Positions 1 through 8,900 are shown, counted from the first letter of the stretch. The stretch is DNA of 64,000 bases from an uncultured Clostridia bacterium (GCA_947596085.1 CANQEW010000002.1:62001-126000), one strand, 5' to 3'. Notes: generated by a model not told the origin, from the letters alone. A program made the numbers and translations.

Positions 1-107
1 CCAAGTCCGAGAATCAGCCGGGCTATCGCAAGAGCTACGAACTTTATAAGCGCGTCTATCCCGCTCTGAAGCCCGTGTACGATCTGGGCGCGCAGATGGG
101 ATACTGA
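1..107 (+). CDS. FGGY-family carbohydrate kinase, C-terminal fragment
   Basis: Only the last 34 codons are present (frame starts at base 3, TGA at 105-107), so the gene begins outside the window. The tail reads YELYKRVYPALKPVYDLGAQ, which resembles the final helix of xylulokinase/gluconokinase-type FGGY kinases, where a Y-x-x-Y-P-A-L-K pattern is common. These enzymes phosphorylate imported sugars or polyols. A clear terminator follows at 131-157, so it ends its transcription unit. The substrate cannot be judged from this fragment, and the family call rests on one short motif. Confidence 0.5.
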   Translation, partial: KSENQPGYRKSYELYKRVYPALKPVYDLGAQMGY

Positions 108-130
108 GGATTCGAGAAAATCGGTTGGAG

Positions 131-157
131 GGGGACGCCGCACCGCGTCCCCTTTTT
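131..157 (+). terminator. Rho-independent terminator after the kinase gene
   Basis: GGGGACGC (131-138) pairs with GCGTCCCC (145-152) across a 6-nt loop and is followed directly by TTTTT. It lies upstream of the next gene's ribosome binding site, which argues against any start for that gene before about 160. Confidence 0.85.
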
Positions 158-199
158 CGAAACGCGGCCCGCCGGCTGCCGGCGAAGGGAGGGCGAGGA

Positions 200-1126
200 A
201 TGCAAAAGTTCAAAGAAATACTGCGCCGCGCCTTTCATCTGCCGCCGCTGATGACGGTGCTGGTGGCCGTTCCGAGCTTCGCGCTGGTATTTTACGTGCT
301 CGGCGCGAAGCTGGAGAAGACGCCGCTGGCTTACGCGGCCTACCCCCTCTCGGCCTACGCACTGGCGGTGGTCTGCGCGGGGATGCCGGAGCTTGTGCGC
401 GCGCTGCGGCGCGGCGTGAACGAGAGCGCGCTGATGCGCAGGATACTGAGCATTCCCTTCGGCGAGCGCTACGTGCGCGACGAGCTGTTCCGCGCCGGGG
501 TCAACCAGTACCGCAGCCTGTTCGTCAACCTGCTCTTCGCGGCGGTCAAGCTGAGCGCGGGCGTCGCCCTGCGTTCAAAGTGGCTCCTGTCGCTGGGCGT
601 CTACTATCTGCTGCTGGCGTTCATGCGGGCGCTGCTGTTTCGCGGTTTGGGGCCGGGCGGCTTGGGCGGCGACGTGCCACTGGAGCTCAAGCGCTCGCGC
701 CAGTGCGGCGTCGTGCTGCTGATGATGACCCAGGCGCTCATGACGATGGCTGGACTGATGATCGTCGAAAACGACAGCTACCGCTACCCGGGGCCGCTGA
801 TCTATGTGATGGCGCTGCACGCCTTCATCGCGGTCAGCGCCGCCGCCGTGAATCTGGCGAGGTTCCGGCGCAGGGGCAGCCCGGTCATGTACGCCGCAAA
901 GGCGCTGAACCTGGTGGCCGCGCTGGTGTCGGTGCTGGCGCTGGAGACCGCGCTGATCGACCGCTTCGGCGACGGGGGAAACTTCCGCCGCGCGATGATC
1001 GGCTCCACGAGCGCGGTGGTGTGCGCTGCGGCCCTGGCCGCCGCGCTGACGATGATCGTCCGCTCCACGCGCGAGCTGAACCGAATGAAAAGCGACGCTT
1101 GTCTGTCAAAAGAGAATGTGATATAA
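200..1126 (+). CDS. Polytopic membrane protein of unknown function
   Basis: 308 residues from ATG 200, which follows a GGGCGAGG-type ribosome binding site. The frame is open back to 125, but that start would put the terminator at 131-157 inside the gene. About eight hydrophobic segments are visible, at roughly residues 14-34, 43-63, 110-130, 133-152, 173-193, 202-224, 234-254 and 265-287. Basic loops such as RALRRGVNES lie between segments. I recognise no family motif. The promoter of the next gene (degV) lies inside its last 30 bases, so the two are probably transcribed separately. Confidence 0.75.
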   Translation: MQKFKEILRRAFHLPPLMTVLVAVPSFALVFYVLGAKLEKTPLAYAAYPLSAYALAVVCAGMPELVRALRRGVNESALMRRILSIPFGERYVRDELFRAGVNQYRSLFVNLLFAAVKLSAGVALRSKWLLSLGVYYLLLAFMRALLFRGLGPGGLGGDVPLELKRSRQCGVVLLMMTQALMTMAGLMIVENDSYRYPGPLIYVMALHAFIAVSAAAVNLARFRRRGSPVMYAAKALNLVAALVSVLALETALIDRFGDGGNFRRAMIGSTSAVVCAAALAAALTMIVRSTRELNRMKSDACLSKENVI

Positions 1127-1127
1127 T
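1099..1127 (+). promoter_or_regulatory. Promoter for the DegV-family gene
   Basis: TTGTCT (1099-1104), a 17-nt spacer and TATAAT (1122-1127). It overlaps the 3' end of the preceding membrane-protein gene, and the DegV start codon lies 34 bases downstream of the -10 box. Confidence 0.75.
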
Positions 1128-1160
1128 GGTGAAACCGCGCTGCGAGGGGAGGCTTCGAAC

Positions 1161-2006
1161 ATGGTGCGCATCATCACGGATTCCGCGGCGGACTTCGAGC
1201 CCTGGGAGTTGGAAGCCATGCACATCGACTGCATTCCGCTGGACGTGTCCTTCGGCGACAGGAACTATCAGGAGAACCTGACGCTGTCCAAGGAGCGGTT
1301 CTATCAGCTGCTGCGCGAGTCGAAGGAATTCCCCCGCACCTCTCACCCCGGCCCGTACGTCTACGAACGCCGGATGCGCGAGACGAAAAAGGCGGGCGAC
1401 ACCGCAGTGTTCATCACCATTTCCTCGGCGATCAGCGGAACCTATCAGACCGCGCGGATGGCGCTTGAGGAGAGCGGGGCGGCCGACTGCTGCGCCGTGA
1501 TCGACGCGAGGACGGCGACGGGCGGCCAGCGGATGCTGGTGGAGCTTGCGGTGCGCATGCGGGACGAGGGACGTTCCCTGCGGGAGATTGTGGAGGCCGT
1601 GGAGGCACTGCGCCCCCGGACGCGCATCTACGCCTGCATGGACACGCTGGAGTACCTCTATCGGGGCGGCCGCATTCCCAAGGCGGCCTACGCGCTGGGC
1701 ACCGCGGTCAATCTCAAGCCGATGATCACCGTGGCCCGGGACGGAAGCGTGCAGGTGACCGCGAAGATGCTGGGCCTGCACCGGGGCATGGATTACATCC
1801 TCAAGCGCTATCGCGAGGAGCCGCCGGATATGGACTATCCCATCTATTTCATGTACACCGAGAACCCCGGCAACGGAAAGAAGCTGATGGAGTACATGCG
1901 GCGCTGCGGGGAACCGTTTGAGGACAACCGGGTGATACCGGTCGGCGCGGCCATCGGCAGCCACGTGGGTCCGGGCGCCTGCGGCATGGTGTACATCGCG
2001 AAGTGA
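1161..2006 (+). CDS. DegV family fatty-acid-binding protein
   Basis: 281 residues, the usual size of DegV proteins. These cytosolic proteins bind a single fatty acid, and in Firmicutes the FakB members present it to the kinase FakA. Family marks visible are the N-terminal ITDSAAD (residues 5-11), TSHPGP (60-65, the position of the usual TSQPSP) and ITISSAISGTYQTA (about 85-98). The C-terminal domain contains the DTLEYLYRGGRI segment typical of the family. The start follows GAGGGGAGG. It has its own promoter and ends at a terminator shared with the convergent PHP gene. No fakA lies nearby, so a FakB role is inference. Confidence 0.92.
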   Translation: MVRIITDSAADFEPWELEAMHIDCIPLDVSFGDRNYQENLTLSKERFYQLLRESKEFPRTSHPGPYVYERRMRETKKAGDTAVFITISSAISGTYQTARMALEESGAADCCAVIDARTATGGQRMLVELAVRMRDEGRSLREIVEAVEALRPRTRIYACMDTLEYLYRGGRIPKAAYALGTAVNLKPMITVARDGSVQVTAKMLGLHRGMDYILKRYREEPPDMDYPIYFMYTENPGNGKKLMEYMRRCGEPFEDNRVIPVGAAIGSHVGPGACGMVYIAK

Positions 2007-2020
2007 ATCGGTTAAAGAGA

Positions 2021-2048
2021 GCGGGGACTGCTGTTTCGCAGTCCCCGC
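2021..2048. terminator. Bidirectional terminator between convergent genes
   Basis: GCGGGGACTGC (2021-2031) pairs perfectly with GCAGTCCCCGC (2038-2048) over a 6-nt loop. It sits between the DegV gene (plus) and the PHP gene (minus). The T tracts are short on both sides. Confidence 0.7.
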
Positions 2049-2063
2049 TTCCAATGCCGGTCT

Positions 2064-3332
2064 TTACTTTCGCATTTCCTGGCCAAACTTCGAGAAGGCC
2101 GCGATGCGGTCGTTGAGCTCGGGCCACTTCGCGATGCTCTCCTGCGAGAAGAAGCCGTCCACCGGATTTTCGGTGGAGCGCCATTCGTGGGCGATCAGTG
2201 CCCAGGTGGCGTCGTAGAGGTTGGAGAACTCCGGGTCGCGCTGGGCCTCGCAGACGAAGCTCTGGCGCGGCTGATTGATGTCCTCGCCGCTGATCTGGAA
2301 CAGGTGGTACTTCTCGCACAGCGCGCGCAGGCGATGCAGCTGCGCCTTCGTGTTGCGGGAAGGCATGTAGGTCACGGCGCGGTAGCCGAGCCCCGCGATG
2401 TACTCGATCAACTCGTCCAGGAAGTCGTCCTCGAACTTCTGGGCGCGCTTGTCGCCGGTCACGCTGTCGCCCACGTCGCCCAGGTAGGCGTAGGCCGAAA
2501 TCGCGCCGATGCGGTCGGACAGCGCCAGCACCTCGCGCACGTCGGGGCACTCGTCGGTGGCGTCGATGTAGAATTTCGAGATCAGCTGGCTCTTGATCCA
2601 GCCCAGCAGGTCGTACATCATGTGGGGGTTGGATTCGTCGAGCAGGTAGCCCTCGATCTTGCCGGACAGGGGAAGCTGAATCTCCTCGTGGATGAACTTC
2701 ACGAGCTTCTCGCCGCGGCCGATGACGTCCAGCATCCGGTAGGCCAGCGCGCTGGAGATGTGGCGCTCGGTCACGGAGCCGCCCTTAGCGTAATTGGACA
2801 GCGGCAGCACGTCCTTCTCGAAGTCGATGGTCACGCCGTACTTGCCCATCATCTCGTTGACGGCGGCGACCATCTTCTTGTTGCGCTCGTTGCGCTTCGC
2901 GCGGTAGGGCGCGAAGAACTCGTTGAGCTCGGCCGCGCGGTCGTGAGGCACGCCGTGCAGCGCCATGTAGACGACTCCCTTCTGGTCGGGATTGTTGAGC
3001 TTCCGGTCGCCGAAGGGGGTGTCCCTGAAGCTCACGCGGCATTCCAGGCCGATGGTGGCGGACATCTTCGCCACCTCCGCCGCGGCCAGGAACTCGGGAG
3101 CGCCCGCGATGGAGTCATGATCCATCAGGCCGCAGGTGCACAGCCCCGCCGCCCGGGCGAACCAGACCGCCGCCGTGGGGGAATAGGGCGAGAAGGAGTA
3201 GGTGGTGTGGATGTGGTTATTCACGTCCCGGCCGGTGGCGGGGGCGGGCTCGGTCTCCATCAGCGCCTTCAGGTTTTCCAGTCCCTCCGGGGCGTTGAGC
3301 AGGACCAGCAGCTCTTCGCGGGTTTTCGCCAT
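2064..3332 (-). CDS. PHP-domain metal-dependent hydrolase
   Basis: 422 residues from ATG 3332, which has AAAGGA about 11 bases upstream. The ATG four codons earlier sits directly against that ribosome binding site and is less likely. Polymerase and histidinol phosphatase (PHP) motifs are clear: HIHTTYSFSP (the HxH metal motif, about residues 38-47), LMDHDS (about 70), IGLECRVSF and MALHGVP with further candidate ligands. Near the C-terminus, GEDIN occupies the place of the usual G-x-D-x-H. Members of this family are phosphoesterases. The sequence is too long and divergent to be called histidinol phosphatase. It lies 89 bases after the upstream membrane-protein gene on the same strand. Confidence 0.8.
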   Translation of the reverse strand: MAKTREELLVLLNAPEGLENLKALMETEPAPATGRDVNNHIHTTYSFSPYSPTAAVWFARAAGLCTCGLMDHDSIAGAPEFLAAAEVAKMSATIGLECRVSFRDTPFGDRKLNNPDQKGVVYMALHGVPHDRAAELNEFFAPYRAKRNERNKKMVAAVNEMMGKYGVTIDFEKDVLPLSNYAKGGSVTERHISSALAYRMLDVIGRGEKLVKFIHEEIQLPLSGKIEGYLLDESNPHMMYDLLGWIKSQLISKFYIDATDECPDVREVLALSDRIGAISAYAYLGDVGDSVTGDKRAQKFEDDFLDELIEYIAGLGYRAVTYMPSRNTKAQLHRLRALCEKYHLFQISGEDINQPRQSFVCEAQRDPEFSNLYDATWALIAHEWRSTENPVDGFFSQESIAKWPELNDRIAAFSKFGQEMRK

Positions 3333-3421
3333 GGTATGCGACATCCTTTCGATTGATTTTCTGAAGTCTATTTTAGCACTTGAAACGGCCGGTTTCAAGC
3401 GCTTTCGCGCGTTTGTGCGGC

Positions 3422-4627
3422 TCAGACGTGCACGACGCTGCCGCCGATCAGATTGAATGCGAGGCCGAGAATCAGCACGGCGGTCTCCCAACGGGAGATG
3501 TTCTGCCGATCGGGGCACAGCAACAGGTAGGCGAAACACAGCGGCATCAGCTCAATGGCGTAGCGCAGGCCGAACTGATGCGCGCCCAGCGTGCGGTGCA
3601 GCAACAGCAGAAATACGGTCAGAGCGCTCATCAATACGATTATGAGCTTCTCTCGGGTGAACTTGCGCCGGACGACGTCTACGATGATCCAGATCACGTT
3701 GCAGATCAGCAGCGGGCAGCTCAGGAACATGGAGAAGCCGAACTTCTCAAAGGTGAGCTGGCCGTCCGCGATGTGGAAGGGCGCGCCAAAGAACAGCGTG
3801 CGCCAGTTGTCCAGAACGTAGTGCAGCGAGAACTGGCCATGTTCCGCGTTCTGGAACTCGGGCAGATAGTTGTGGCCGAATTCAAACGGATTTCCGAAGC
3901 GAACGAAATTGAAGACGGCATAGGCGGCGGCCACGCACAGGCCGACGATCAATCCGGGTGCGAGGCGGTGCAGGATCTTTTGGGGCGTATCCTCCTCTGC
4001 GCAGTTGAAGTGCAGATGCAGCGCGAGCAGCACCGGTCCCAGACAGACGGAGAAAGGCCGGCAGCCGACGCTCAGCGCGTAGCACAGGCAGGACAGGGTG
4101 GGATGGTTGCGATACATCGCCGCGACGGCGGAAACGGAGAACAGGAAGGCCAGAATCTGCGCCTCGTACCACACGCCGCCCACCAGCGTGATGGGCAGCA
4201 GCGCGCTGGAGAAGCAGATGAAGATCGCCCAGGCGATGCAGTCGCCGAGGCGCGCGTTCTTTCGGCGCATCAGCGCCGTCAGCACCACGACGCAGGCGAT
4301 CGCGACGTAGATCTTTTGGAACAGGCCGCCGGGCACGTCGTCGCCCCAAATCAGCGTCCAAAGCACCATCGGAATCGTGGGAATGGGTGGGAAGCTGACG
4401 TAGTAGCGGCCGTCATATATGGCAAGTTCCAGATTTTCATAGTTGCGGTCCAACGCGAGATCGCCCCGCAGCCACGCCTGCGCCTGCAGCAGATAGGAGG
4501 GGTATTTGTATGTGTCGGGCTTCACGCCGCTGAGCGCGCACATGGAGGCGAAGATCGCCAGCATGAGCAGAAGCGCAATTAGCACGCAGCCGAGTCGTTT
4601 CCAAACGTTGGAGGTTTTGGTGGACAT
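3422..4627 (-). CDS. Polytopic membrane protein, GT-C glycosyltransferase-like
   Basis: 401 residues from ATG 4627, preceded by CAGGGAG at suitable spacing. The nine-codon-longer start at 4654 has no such site. It has an N-terminal membrane anchor, then an extracytoplasmic segment with Y-x-x-Y-L-L-Q-A-x-A-W-L-R-G-D (about residues 42-57) and FPPIPTIP (about 80-87), followed by roughly eight further membrane segments. The early acidic loop and the overall layout resemble GT-C-fold lipid-linked-sugar transferases (ArnT/PMT-like), which act on the outer face of the membrane. No family motif is decisive, so the role is inferred from topology. It is probably co-transcribed with the downstream PHP gene. 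Confidence 0.6.
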   Translation of the reverse strand: MSTKTSNVWKRLGCVLIALLLMLAIFASMCALSGVKPDTYKYPSYLLQAQAWLRGDLALDRNYENLELAIYDGRYYVSFPPIPTIPMVLWTLIWGDDVPGGLFQKIYVAIACVVVLTALMRRKNARLGDCIAWAIFICFSSALLPITLVGGVWYEAQILAFLFSVSAVAAMYRNHPTLSCLCYALSVGCRPFSVCLGPVLLALHLHFNCAEEDTPQKILHRLAPGLIVGLCVAAAYAVFNFVRFGNPFEFGHNYLPEFQNAEHGQFSLHYVLDNWRTLFFGAPFHIADGQLTFEKFGFSMFLSCPLLICNVIWIIVDVVRRKFTREKLIIVLMSALTVFLLLLHRTLGAHQFGLRYAIELMPLCFAYLLLCPDRQNISRWETAVLILGLAFNLIGGSVVHV

Positions 4628-4759
4628 TCGCTTCACTCCCTGAACGAGGTTCATATGCCTATTTTAAAGCAACGCGGGCGAAAAGTAAAGCGTACAAAAG
4701 ATATTTCGACGGCGTTGTGAAAAATTGGAAAAGGACGATTGGATTTCACGTGGTTTAAC

Positions 4760-4788
4760 TTGACATGCGCCGAAAGAAAAAGTATAAT
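4760..4788 (+). promoter_or_regulatory. Consensus promoter of the rpmH operon
   Basis: TTGACA (4760-4765), a 17-nt spacer and TATAAT (4783-4788), a perfect sigma-A consensus. The roughly 70-nt leader contains a short hairpin, TTGCCC (4814-4819) with GGGCAA (4825-4830), before the GAAGGAG site ahead of rpmH. Confidence 0.9.
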
Positions 4789-4866
4789 AATAAGGCTATA
4801 TGTTTGGGAAGTATTGCCCTTCGTGGGCAAATGCCTCATAGATTACGATTGAAGGAGTTGTTTTTC

Positions 4867-5001
4867 ATGTTCCGTACCTACCAGCCCAAGAAGCGTCAGC
4901 GTTCCAAGGTGCACGGTTTCCGCGCCCGCATGAAGACCAAGGCCGGCCGCAGGGTTCTGAAGGCCCGCCGTGCCCGTGGCCGCAAGGTTTTGACCGTCTG
5001 A
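4867..5001 (+). CDS. rpmH: 50S ribosomal protein L34
   Basis: 44 residues, the standard length, starting [20 protein letters not shown] and ending with the basic tract [14 protein letters not shown]34 is a small arginine- and lysine-rich protein of the large ribosomal subunit. The ATG follows GAAGGAG. It is first in the conserved rpmH-rnpA-yidD-yidC-jag order. dnaA, often divergent from rpmH, is absent; a minus-strand membrane-protein gene lies upstream instead. Confidence 0.98.
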   Translation: MFRTYQPKKRQRSKVHGFRARMKTKAGRRVLKARRARGRKVLTV

Positions 5002-5012
5002 TTCCCATCGAC

Positions 5013-5393
5013 ATGGAGGGGCGGGATCGCGCCGCGCGCGGAAGCGAGAGCTTTCCGCGCCGCTGCCGTTTGGGCGGCAATCGGAATTACCGCTACGTGT
5101 ACCGCAAGGGCAAATCGTACCCCTCGAAGAACCTCGTGTTGATCCACCTGAAGGGAAAGGAACAGCGCTTCGGCTTCTCGGTTTCCAGCAAGGTGGGCAA
5201 CGCGGTCACGCGCAACCGCATCCGGCGGTGTCTGCGCGAGGACGTGCGCCGGCTGCGTCTGCGTCTCAAATCCGGAAAGTACATCTTCATCGCGCGTCCG
5301 GCGGTGAAGACGGCTGCGCACGCGGAGCTCACCCGGGAGCTGGAAAACCTGCTCCGCCGGGCGAAGCTCGTGAAGGAGGACGAATCGAAATGA
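5013..5393 (+). CDS. rnpA: Ribonuclease P protein component
   Basis: 126 residues. RnpA binds the RNase P RNA and helps it remove 5' leaders from pre-tRNAs. The signature [17 protein letters not shown] (about residues 60-76, containing the RNR core) and the preceding [10 protein letters not shown] are characteristic. The chosen ATG has no strong ribosome binding site and adds about 15 residues before the conserved RLGGNRNY stretch, so the start is uncertain, and expression may depend on coupling to rpmH 11 bases upstream. The stop overlaps the yidD start (ATGA). Confidence 0.96.
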   Translation: MEGRDRAARGSESFPRRCRLGGNRNYRYVYRKGKSYPSKNLVLIHLKGKEQRFGFSVSSKVGNAVTRNRIRRCLREDVRRLRLRLKSGKYIFIARPAVKTAAHAELTRELENLLRRAKLVKEDESK

Positions 5394-5620
5394 GATGGCT
5401 GACGGCGCTCCCCAAGCGCGCGCTGCTGTGGTTGATCCGGCTCTACCGCTCGGGCATCTCGCCCGCGCATCCTCCCTGCTGCCGGTTCATTCCCACGTGC
5501 TCGCAGTACGCGCTGGAGGCCATCGAAAAGTACGGGGCGCTCAAGGGCGGATTCCTGGCGCTGCGCCGGATTCTGCGCTGCAATCCCTTCTGCAAGGGCG
5601 GCTACGATCCCGTTCCGTGA
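5390..5620 (+). CDS. yidD: Membrane protein insertion efficiency factor YidD
   Basis: 76 residues; the ATG overlaps the rnpA stop in an ATGA quartet. YidD is a small membrane-peripheral protein that assists YidC/Sec insertion. It shows the family pattern: an N-terminal amphipathic helix ([14 protein letters not shown]), then [20 protein letters not shown] with the invariant C-R-F-x-P-T-C-S-x-Y, then [17 protein letters not shown]. Position between rnpA and yidC confirms the call. Confidence 0.97.
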   Translation: MRWLTALPKRALLWLIRLYRSGISPAHPPCCRFIPTCSQYALEAIEKYGALKGGFLALRRILRCNPFCKGGYDPVP

Positions 5621-5687
5621 GGGCGTCTCGACGGTTTCCGCGGCGGAATCTCCCCGCAGAATCGAAATCTCCCCGGGAGGATATTGA

Positions 5688-6677
5688 ATGAGCGGATTAT
5701 TTCAAAGCGTGCTGGAATGGATCTACGGCTGGATCGGGAACTACGGCTGGTCCGTGGTCGTGTTCACCGTGCTCGTGCGCCTGGTCCTTCTGCCGCTGGA
5801 CATCAAGAGCAAGAAGAGTATGCGCGCCATGACCAAGGTTCAGCCCAAGGTCGCGGCGCTTCAGAAGAAGTACGCCAACGACAAGGAGAAGCTCAATCTC
5901 AAGCTCAACGAGCTCTACCGCAAGGAGCACGTGAGCCCCATGGCGGGCTGCCTGCCCATGCTGATCTCGCTGCCGATCCTCTGGTTCATGTTCGGCGCGA
6001 TGCGCAACCTGGCCAACGAGCAGACGATTCAGATGATTCTGACCATGAAGGAGACCGGCGAGGTTCCCGCACTGCAGAGCTGGCTGTGGATCAAGAACGT
6101 GTTCCAGCCGGATTCGTTCATGGCGACCATTCTGCCCCAGGTGGGCGATCAGCTGCGCATGGTGATGCCGGTCGGCTCATCCGGCATACTGACCGAGGCC
6201 AATATCGCCGCGGCCAGGGAGTTTTTGACCACGCCGGAGTACGCGGCCATCGTGGCTCAGTACGGCGGCAACCAGTTTATACAGATTCCGCTGAACCTGG
6301 TGTTCTTCTCGCCCACGCTGGTGCTGCCGAACTCGATCAGCGCGCTGTTCCACTCGGCCAACGGCCTGTTCCTGCTGCCGATTTTCGCGGCGCTGAGCCA
6401 ATTCCTGATGACGAAGTTCACCGGAACGGCCGCCCCCGCGGCCGACGATGCCGGAACGCAGGACGCCGCCGCGGCCAACGCCATGAACAGCGGCTTCATG
6501 AAGTGGTTCTTCCCGCTGTTCTCGCTGTGGATCTGCGCGGGCTACAACGCCGCGTTCGCCATCTACTGGATGGCGGGCAACGTCATCATGATCGTGCAGC
6601 AGGTCGTCGTCAACTGGTACTTCGAGCGCAAAGACCAGCAGGAGGCCCTGGAAGCGGATAATAACGAAATCAAGTGA
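5688..6677 (+). CDS. yidC: Membrane protein insertase YidC/Oxa1
   Basis: 329 residues, Gram-positive-type YidC without the large periplasmic domain. It inserts proteins into the cytoplasmic membrane, alone or with SecYEG. The first membrane helix (about residues 20-37) is followed by the cytoplasmic hairpin KSKKSMRAMTKVQPKVAALQ, where the conserved basic and M-x-x-x-Q-P motif is clear. Further helices lie at about 85-105, 195-245 and 275-310. A roughly 100-residue extracytoplasmic loop between helices 2 and 3 (about 105-195) and an Ala/Asp-rich linker near 250-265 are longer than in compact homologues. The start follows GGGAGG. jag follows after 22 bases. Confidence 0.96.
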   Translation: MSGLFQSVLEWIYGWIGNYGWSVVVFTVLVRLVLLPLDIKSKKSMRAMTKVQPKVAALQKKYANDKEKLNLKLNELYRKEHVSPMAGCLPMLISLPILWFMFGAMRNLANEQTIQMILTMKETGEVPALQSWLWIKNVFQPDSFMATILPQVGDQLRMVMPVGSSGILTEANIAAAREFLTTPEYAAIVAQYGGNQFIQIPLNLVFFSPTLVLPNSISALFHSANGLFLLPIFAALSQFLMTKFTGTAAPAADDAGTQDAAAANAMNSGFMKWFFPLFSLWICAGYNAAFAIYWMAGNVIMIVQQVVVNWYFERKDQQEALEADNNEIK

Positions 6678-6699
6678 ACAAATAAGGAGGCGCATCGCC

Positions 6700-7608
6700 T
6701 TGAAAAAGAGCATTGAAGCAAGCGGCAAGACCGTAAAGGACGCGATTCAAAGCGGCCTCGCGGAGCTTGGCTGCACGCTGGACGAGGTGGAGACCAGCGT
6801 AATCGACATGGGCAGCCCCGGGCTGTTCGGCATGTTCGGCAAGCCTGCGAAGGTTCGCCTGACCGTGAAGGAGGAGGATCACTCCTTTGACATCGAGATG
6901 CCGGTGTTCACTCTCGATCAGCCCGCCCAGCAGGGCGGCGGCAAGAAGCGCGGCGAAAAGAAGCGCAGGGAGGAACCCAAGGCAGAGGCGGCCCAGCCGG
7001 AGAAGGCGGAGGAGCCCAAGCCCAAGAAGGAACCCAAGCCGCGCAATCGCAAGGAGAAGGAGAAGCGCGAGGAACCGGCGGAGCCCAAGGCCGAGCCCGT
7101 GACCGTGGCCGCCCCGGCGGAGCCCGCCGCGCCGTTCGTGGAGACCCCGGAAGAGGAGTTGAGCGATACCGCGAAGCGTGCGCGCGACTTCCTGTCCGGT
7201 CTGACCGAGCGCATGCGCGTGCCGGCCCAGATCGCCGTGAGCGACGGTTCGGAGAACCTGCGCATGGTGCTCAGCGGCGAGAACATGAGCATTCTTATCG
7301 GCCGCCGCGGCGAGACGCTGGACGCGATCCAGTACCTGACCAGCCTGAACGTGAACCGCGGCCGCGAGGACTACCTGCGCGTGACCCTGGACACGGAGAA
7401 CTACCGCGCCAAGCGCGAGGAGGCGCTGCGGAAGCTGGCGGTGCGCATGGCGAACCGCGCGAAGAAGAGCGGCCGCCGCGTCGCGCTGGAGCCGATGAAC
7501 CCCAACGAGCGCCGCATCCTGCACTCCGCGCTGCAGAACGACCCCGATGTCACGACCCATTCCGAGGGCGAAGAACCCTACCGCCGGGTCATCATCACGT
7601 TGAAGTAA
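6700..7608 (+). CDS. jag: RNA-binding protein Jag (KhpB)
   Basis: 302 residues, starting with TTG 6700, nine bases after AAGGAGG. Jag/KhpB is a cytosolic RNA-binding protein linked to cell envelope and division control in Firmicutes. It has the Jag-N domain (about 1-52, including GSPGLFGMFGKPAKVRL), then a long K/E/P/A-rich linker (about 75-150), a KH domain with ILIGRRGETLDAIQYL, and a C-terminal R3H domain with RRVALEPMNPNERRILHSAL. The charged linker is long for the family. It is last in the operon and is followed by a 12-bp-stem terminator. Confidence 0.95.
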   Translation: MKKSIEASGKTVKDAIQSGLAELGCTLDEVETSVIDMGSPGLFGMFGKPAKVRLTVKEEDHSFDIEMPVFTLDQPAQQGGGKKRGEKKRREEPKAEAAQPEKAEEPKPKKEPKPRNRKEKEKREEPAEPKAEPVTVAAPAEPAAPFVETPEEELSDTAKRARDFLSGLTERMRVPAQIAVSDGSENLRMVLSGENMSILIGRRGETLDAIQYLTSLNVNRGREDYLRVTLDTENYRAKREEALRKLAVRMANRAKKSGRRVALEPMNPNERRILHSALQNDPDVTTHSEGEEPYRRVIITLK

Positions 7609-7628
7609 ATCGGGAACAGCAAGCGTCA

Positions 7629-7678
7629 AGCCGCCTCAAATCGCCGGACATCGGACCGTTTTGAGGCGGCTCGCTTTT
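7629..7678 (+). terminator. Terminator of the rpmH-jag operon
   Basis: AGCCGCCTCAAA (7629-7640) pairs perfectly with TTTGAGGCGGCT (7660-7671), with a short inner hairpin possible in the loop, followed by CGCTTTT. Confidence 0.85.
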
Positions 7679-7745
7679 GACTTCGCGGGCGCGCATTCGA
7701 AAAAACGAAATCCGCGCCGCGCATGAATCGAATGAGGAGTAAATT

Positions 7746-8900
7746 ATGAATCGAGTGGATATTGCCGAAATTCGCAGGGGACTGAACCCCGACAAGACTT
7801 CCGCAGACCGCATCTGTGGCTGTTACGTGGACGACCGGGGCGAGATCATCTCCATGTTCGCCCAGTCGCCGCTGACGCTGCCACAGGAGGAGGCGGAGAA
7901 GTATCTGGCGCTGTTCCGCAAGGTGCTCTCCGGCGCCCTGGGAAAGAATCTGGTGGAGATTCCCTTCCGCCCGGATCAGGTGGCCGAGGGCGAGGAGCAC
8001 CGCCTGCTCACCGCGCTGAAGGACACGAGCCTGAAGGTGGATCAGGCGGTGGAGAAATTCTTCCGCAAGGTCATCGACGCACTGAAGTTCGAGGGCAACT
8101 ATCTGATCCTGCTTTTGCACGACAACCACGACGTCGCCTGGCGGCCCCGTGACGAGTACAAGGCGGACGACGCGCCCTCGGAGGACGTGTTTTCCCACAT
8201 CCTCTGCGCCGTCTGCCCGGTGAAGCAGACGCGCCCGGCGCTGTCCTATTGCGCCGAGGATCGTTCCTTCCACGACCGCGAGTTGGACTGGGTGGTCGCC
8301 GCGCCGGAGCTGGGCTTTTTGTTCCCGGCCTTTGAAGACGGCGGCGCGAACATCTACGCGGCGCTTTGCTACAGCCGCGACGCGGCGGACGATCACGCCG
8401 GCTTCGTGAAGGCGGTGTTTGGCGGCGACGCTCCGATGCCGGCGGCGGCCCAGAAGGAGACCTTCGAGGTGCTGCTCTCCGACGCGCTGGAGGACGAGTG
8501 CGATCTGGAGGTGGTGCAGACCGTACACGAACAGCTTCGCGGCCGCGTCGAGGAGGTCAGGGCCGACAAGCAGGCCGAGCCCGCCACCGTCACCAAGCGC
8601 GAGGTTAGCGCCATGCTGCGCGACTGCGGCGTGTCCGAGCAGAAGCGCGCGGCCTTCGAGGAGCGCTTCGACGAGGAATTCGGCCCCGCCGATCTGCGCG
8701 CGGAGAATATCGTGGACGTGAAGCGCTTCGAGCTGCGCACGCCGGACGTGATCGTCAAAGTCAATCCCGAGCGGAGCGATCTCATTCAGACGCGCACCAT
8801 CGACGGCTCCCGCTACATACTCATCCGCGCCGACGAGGGCGTGGAGGTCAACGGCGTGAACATCGCCATCGGCGACTTTGGGGAGGACGTCGAGGAATAA
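7746..8900 (+). CDS. DUF4317 domain-containing protein
   Basis: 384 residues, preceded by GAGGAG. The N-terminus pattern D-I-A-E-I-R-R-G-L-N-P followed by ICGCYVD (about residues 23-29) is the mark of the DUF4317 family, a cytosolic family seen mostly in Clostridia with no known function. The protein is acidic and has no signal peptide or membrane segment. It stands alone between the rpmH-operon terminator and the minus-strand terminator at 8981-9021. The family name is recalled from the N-terminal pattern; nothing in the sequence indicates a reaction. Confidence 0.85.
   Translation: MNRVDIAEIRRGLNPDKTSADRICGCYVDDRGEIISMFAQSPLTLPQEEAEKYLALFRKVLSGALGKNLVEIPFRPDQVAEGEEHRLLTALKDTSLKVDQAVEKFFRKVIDALKFEGNYLILLLHDNHDVAWRPRDEYKADDAPSEDVFSHILCAVCPVKQTRPALSYCAEDRSFHDRELDWVVAAPELGFLFPAFEDGGANIYAALCYSRDAADDHAGFVKAVFGGDAPMPAAAQKETFEVLLSDALEDECDLEVVQTVHEQLRGRVEEVRADKQAEPATVTKREVSAMLRDCGVSEQKRAAFEERFDEEFGPADLRAENIVDVKRFELRTPDVIVKVNPERSDLIQTRTIDGSRYILIRADEGVEVNGVNIAIGDFGEDVEE

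Noticed and set aside
125..199. Upstream start for the first membrane protein
   Set aside because: It would include a terminator stem and T tract, and the signal at 190-200 gives a better ribosome binding site.
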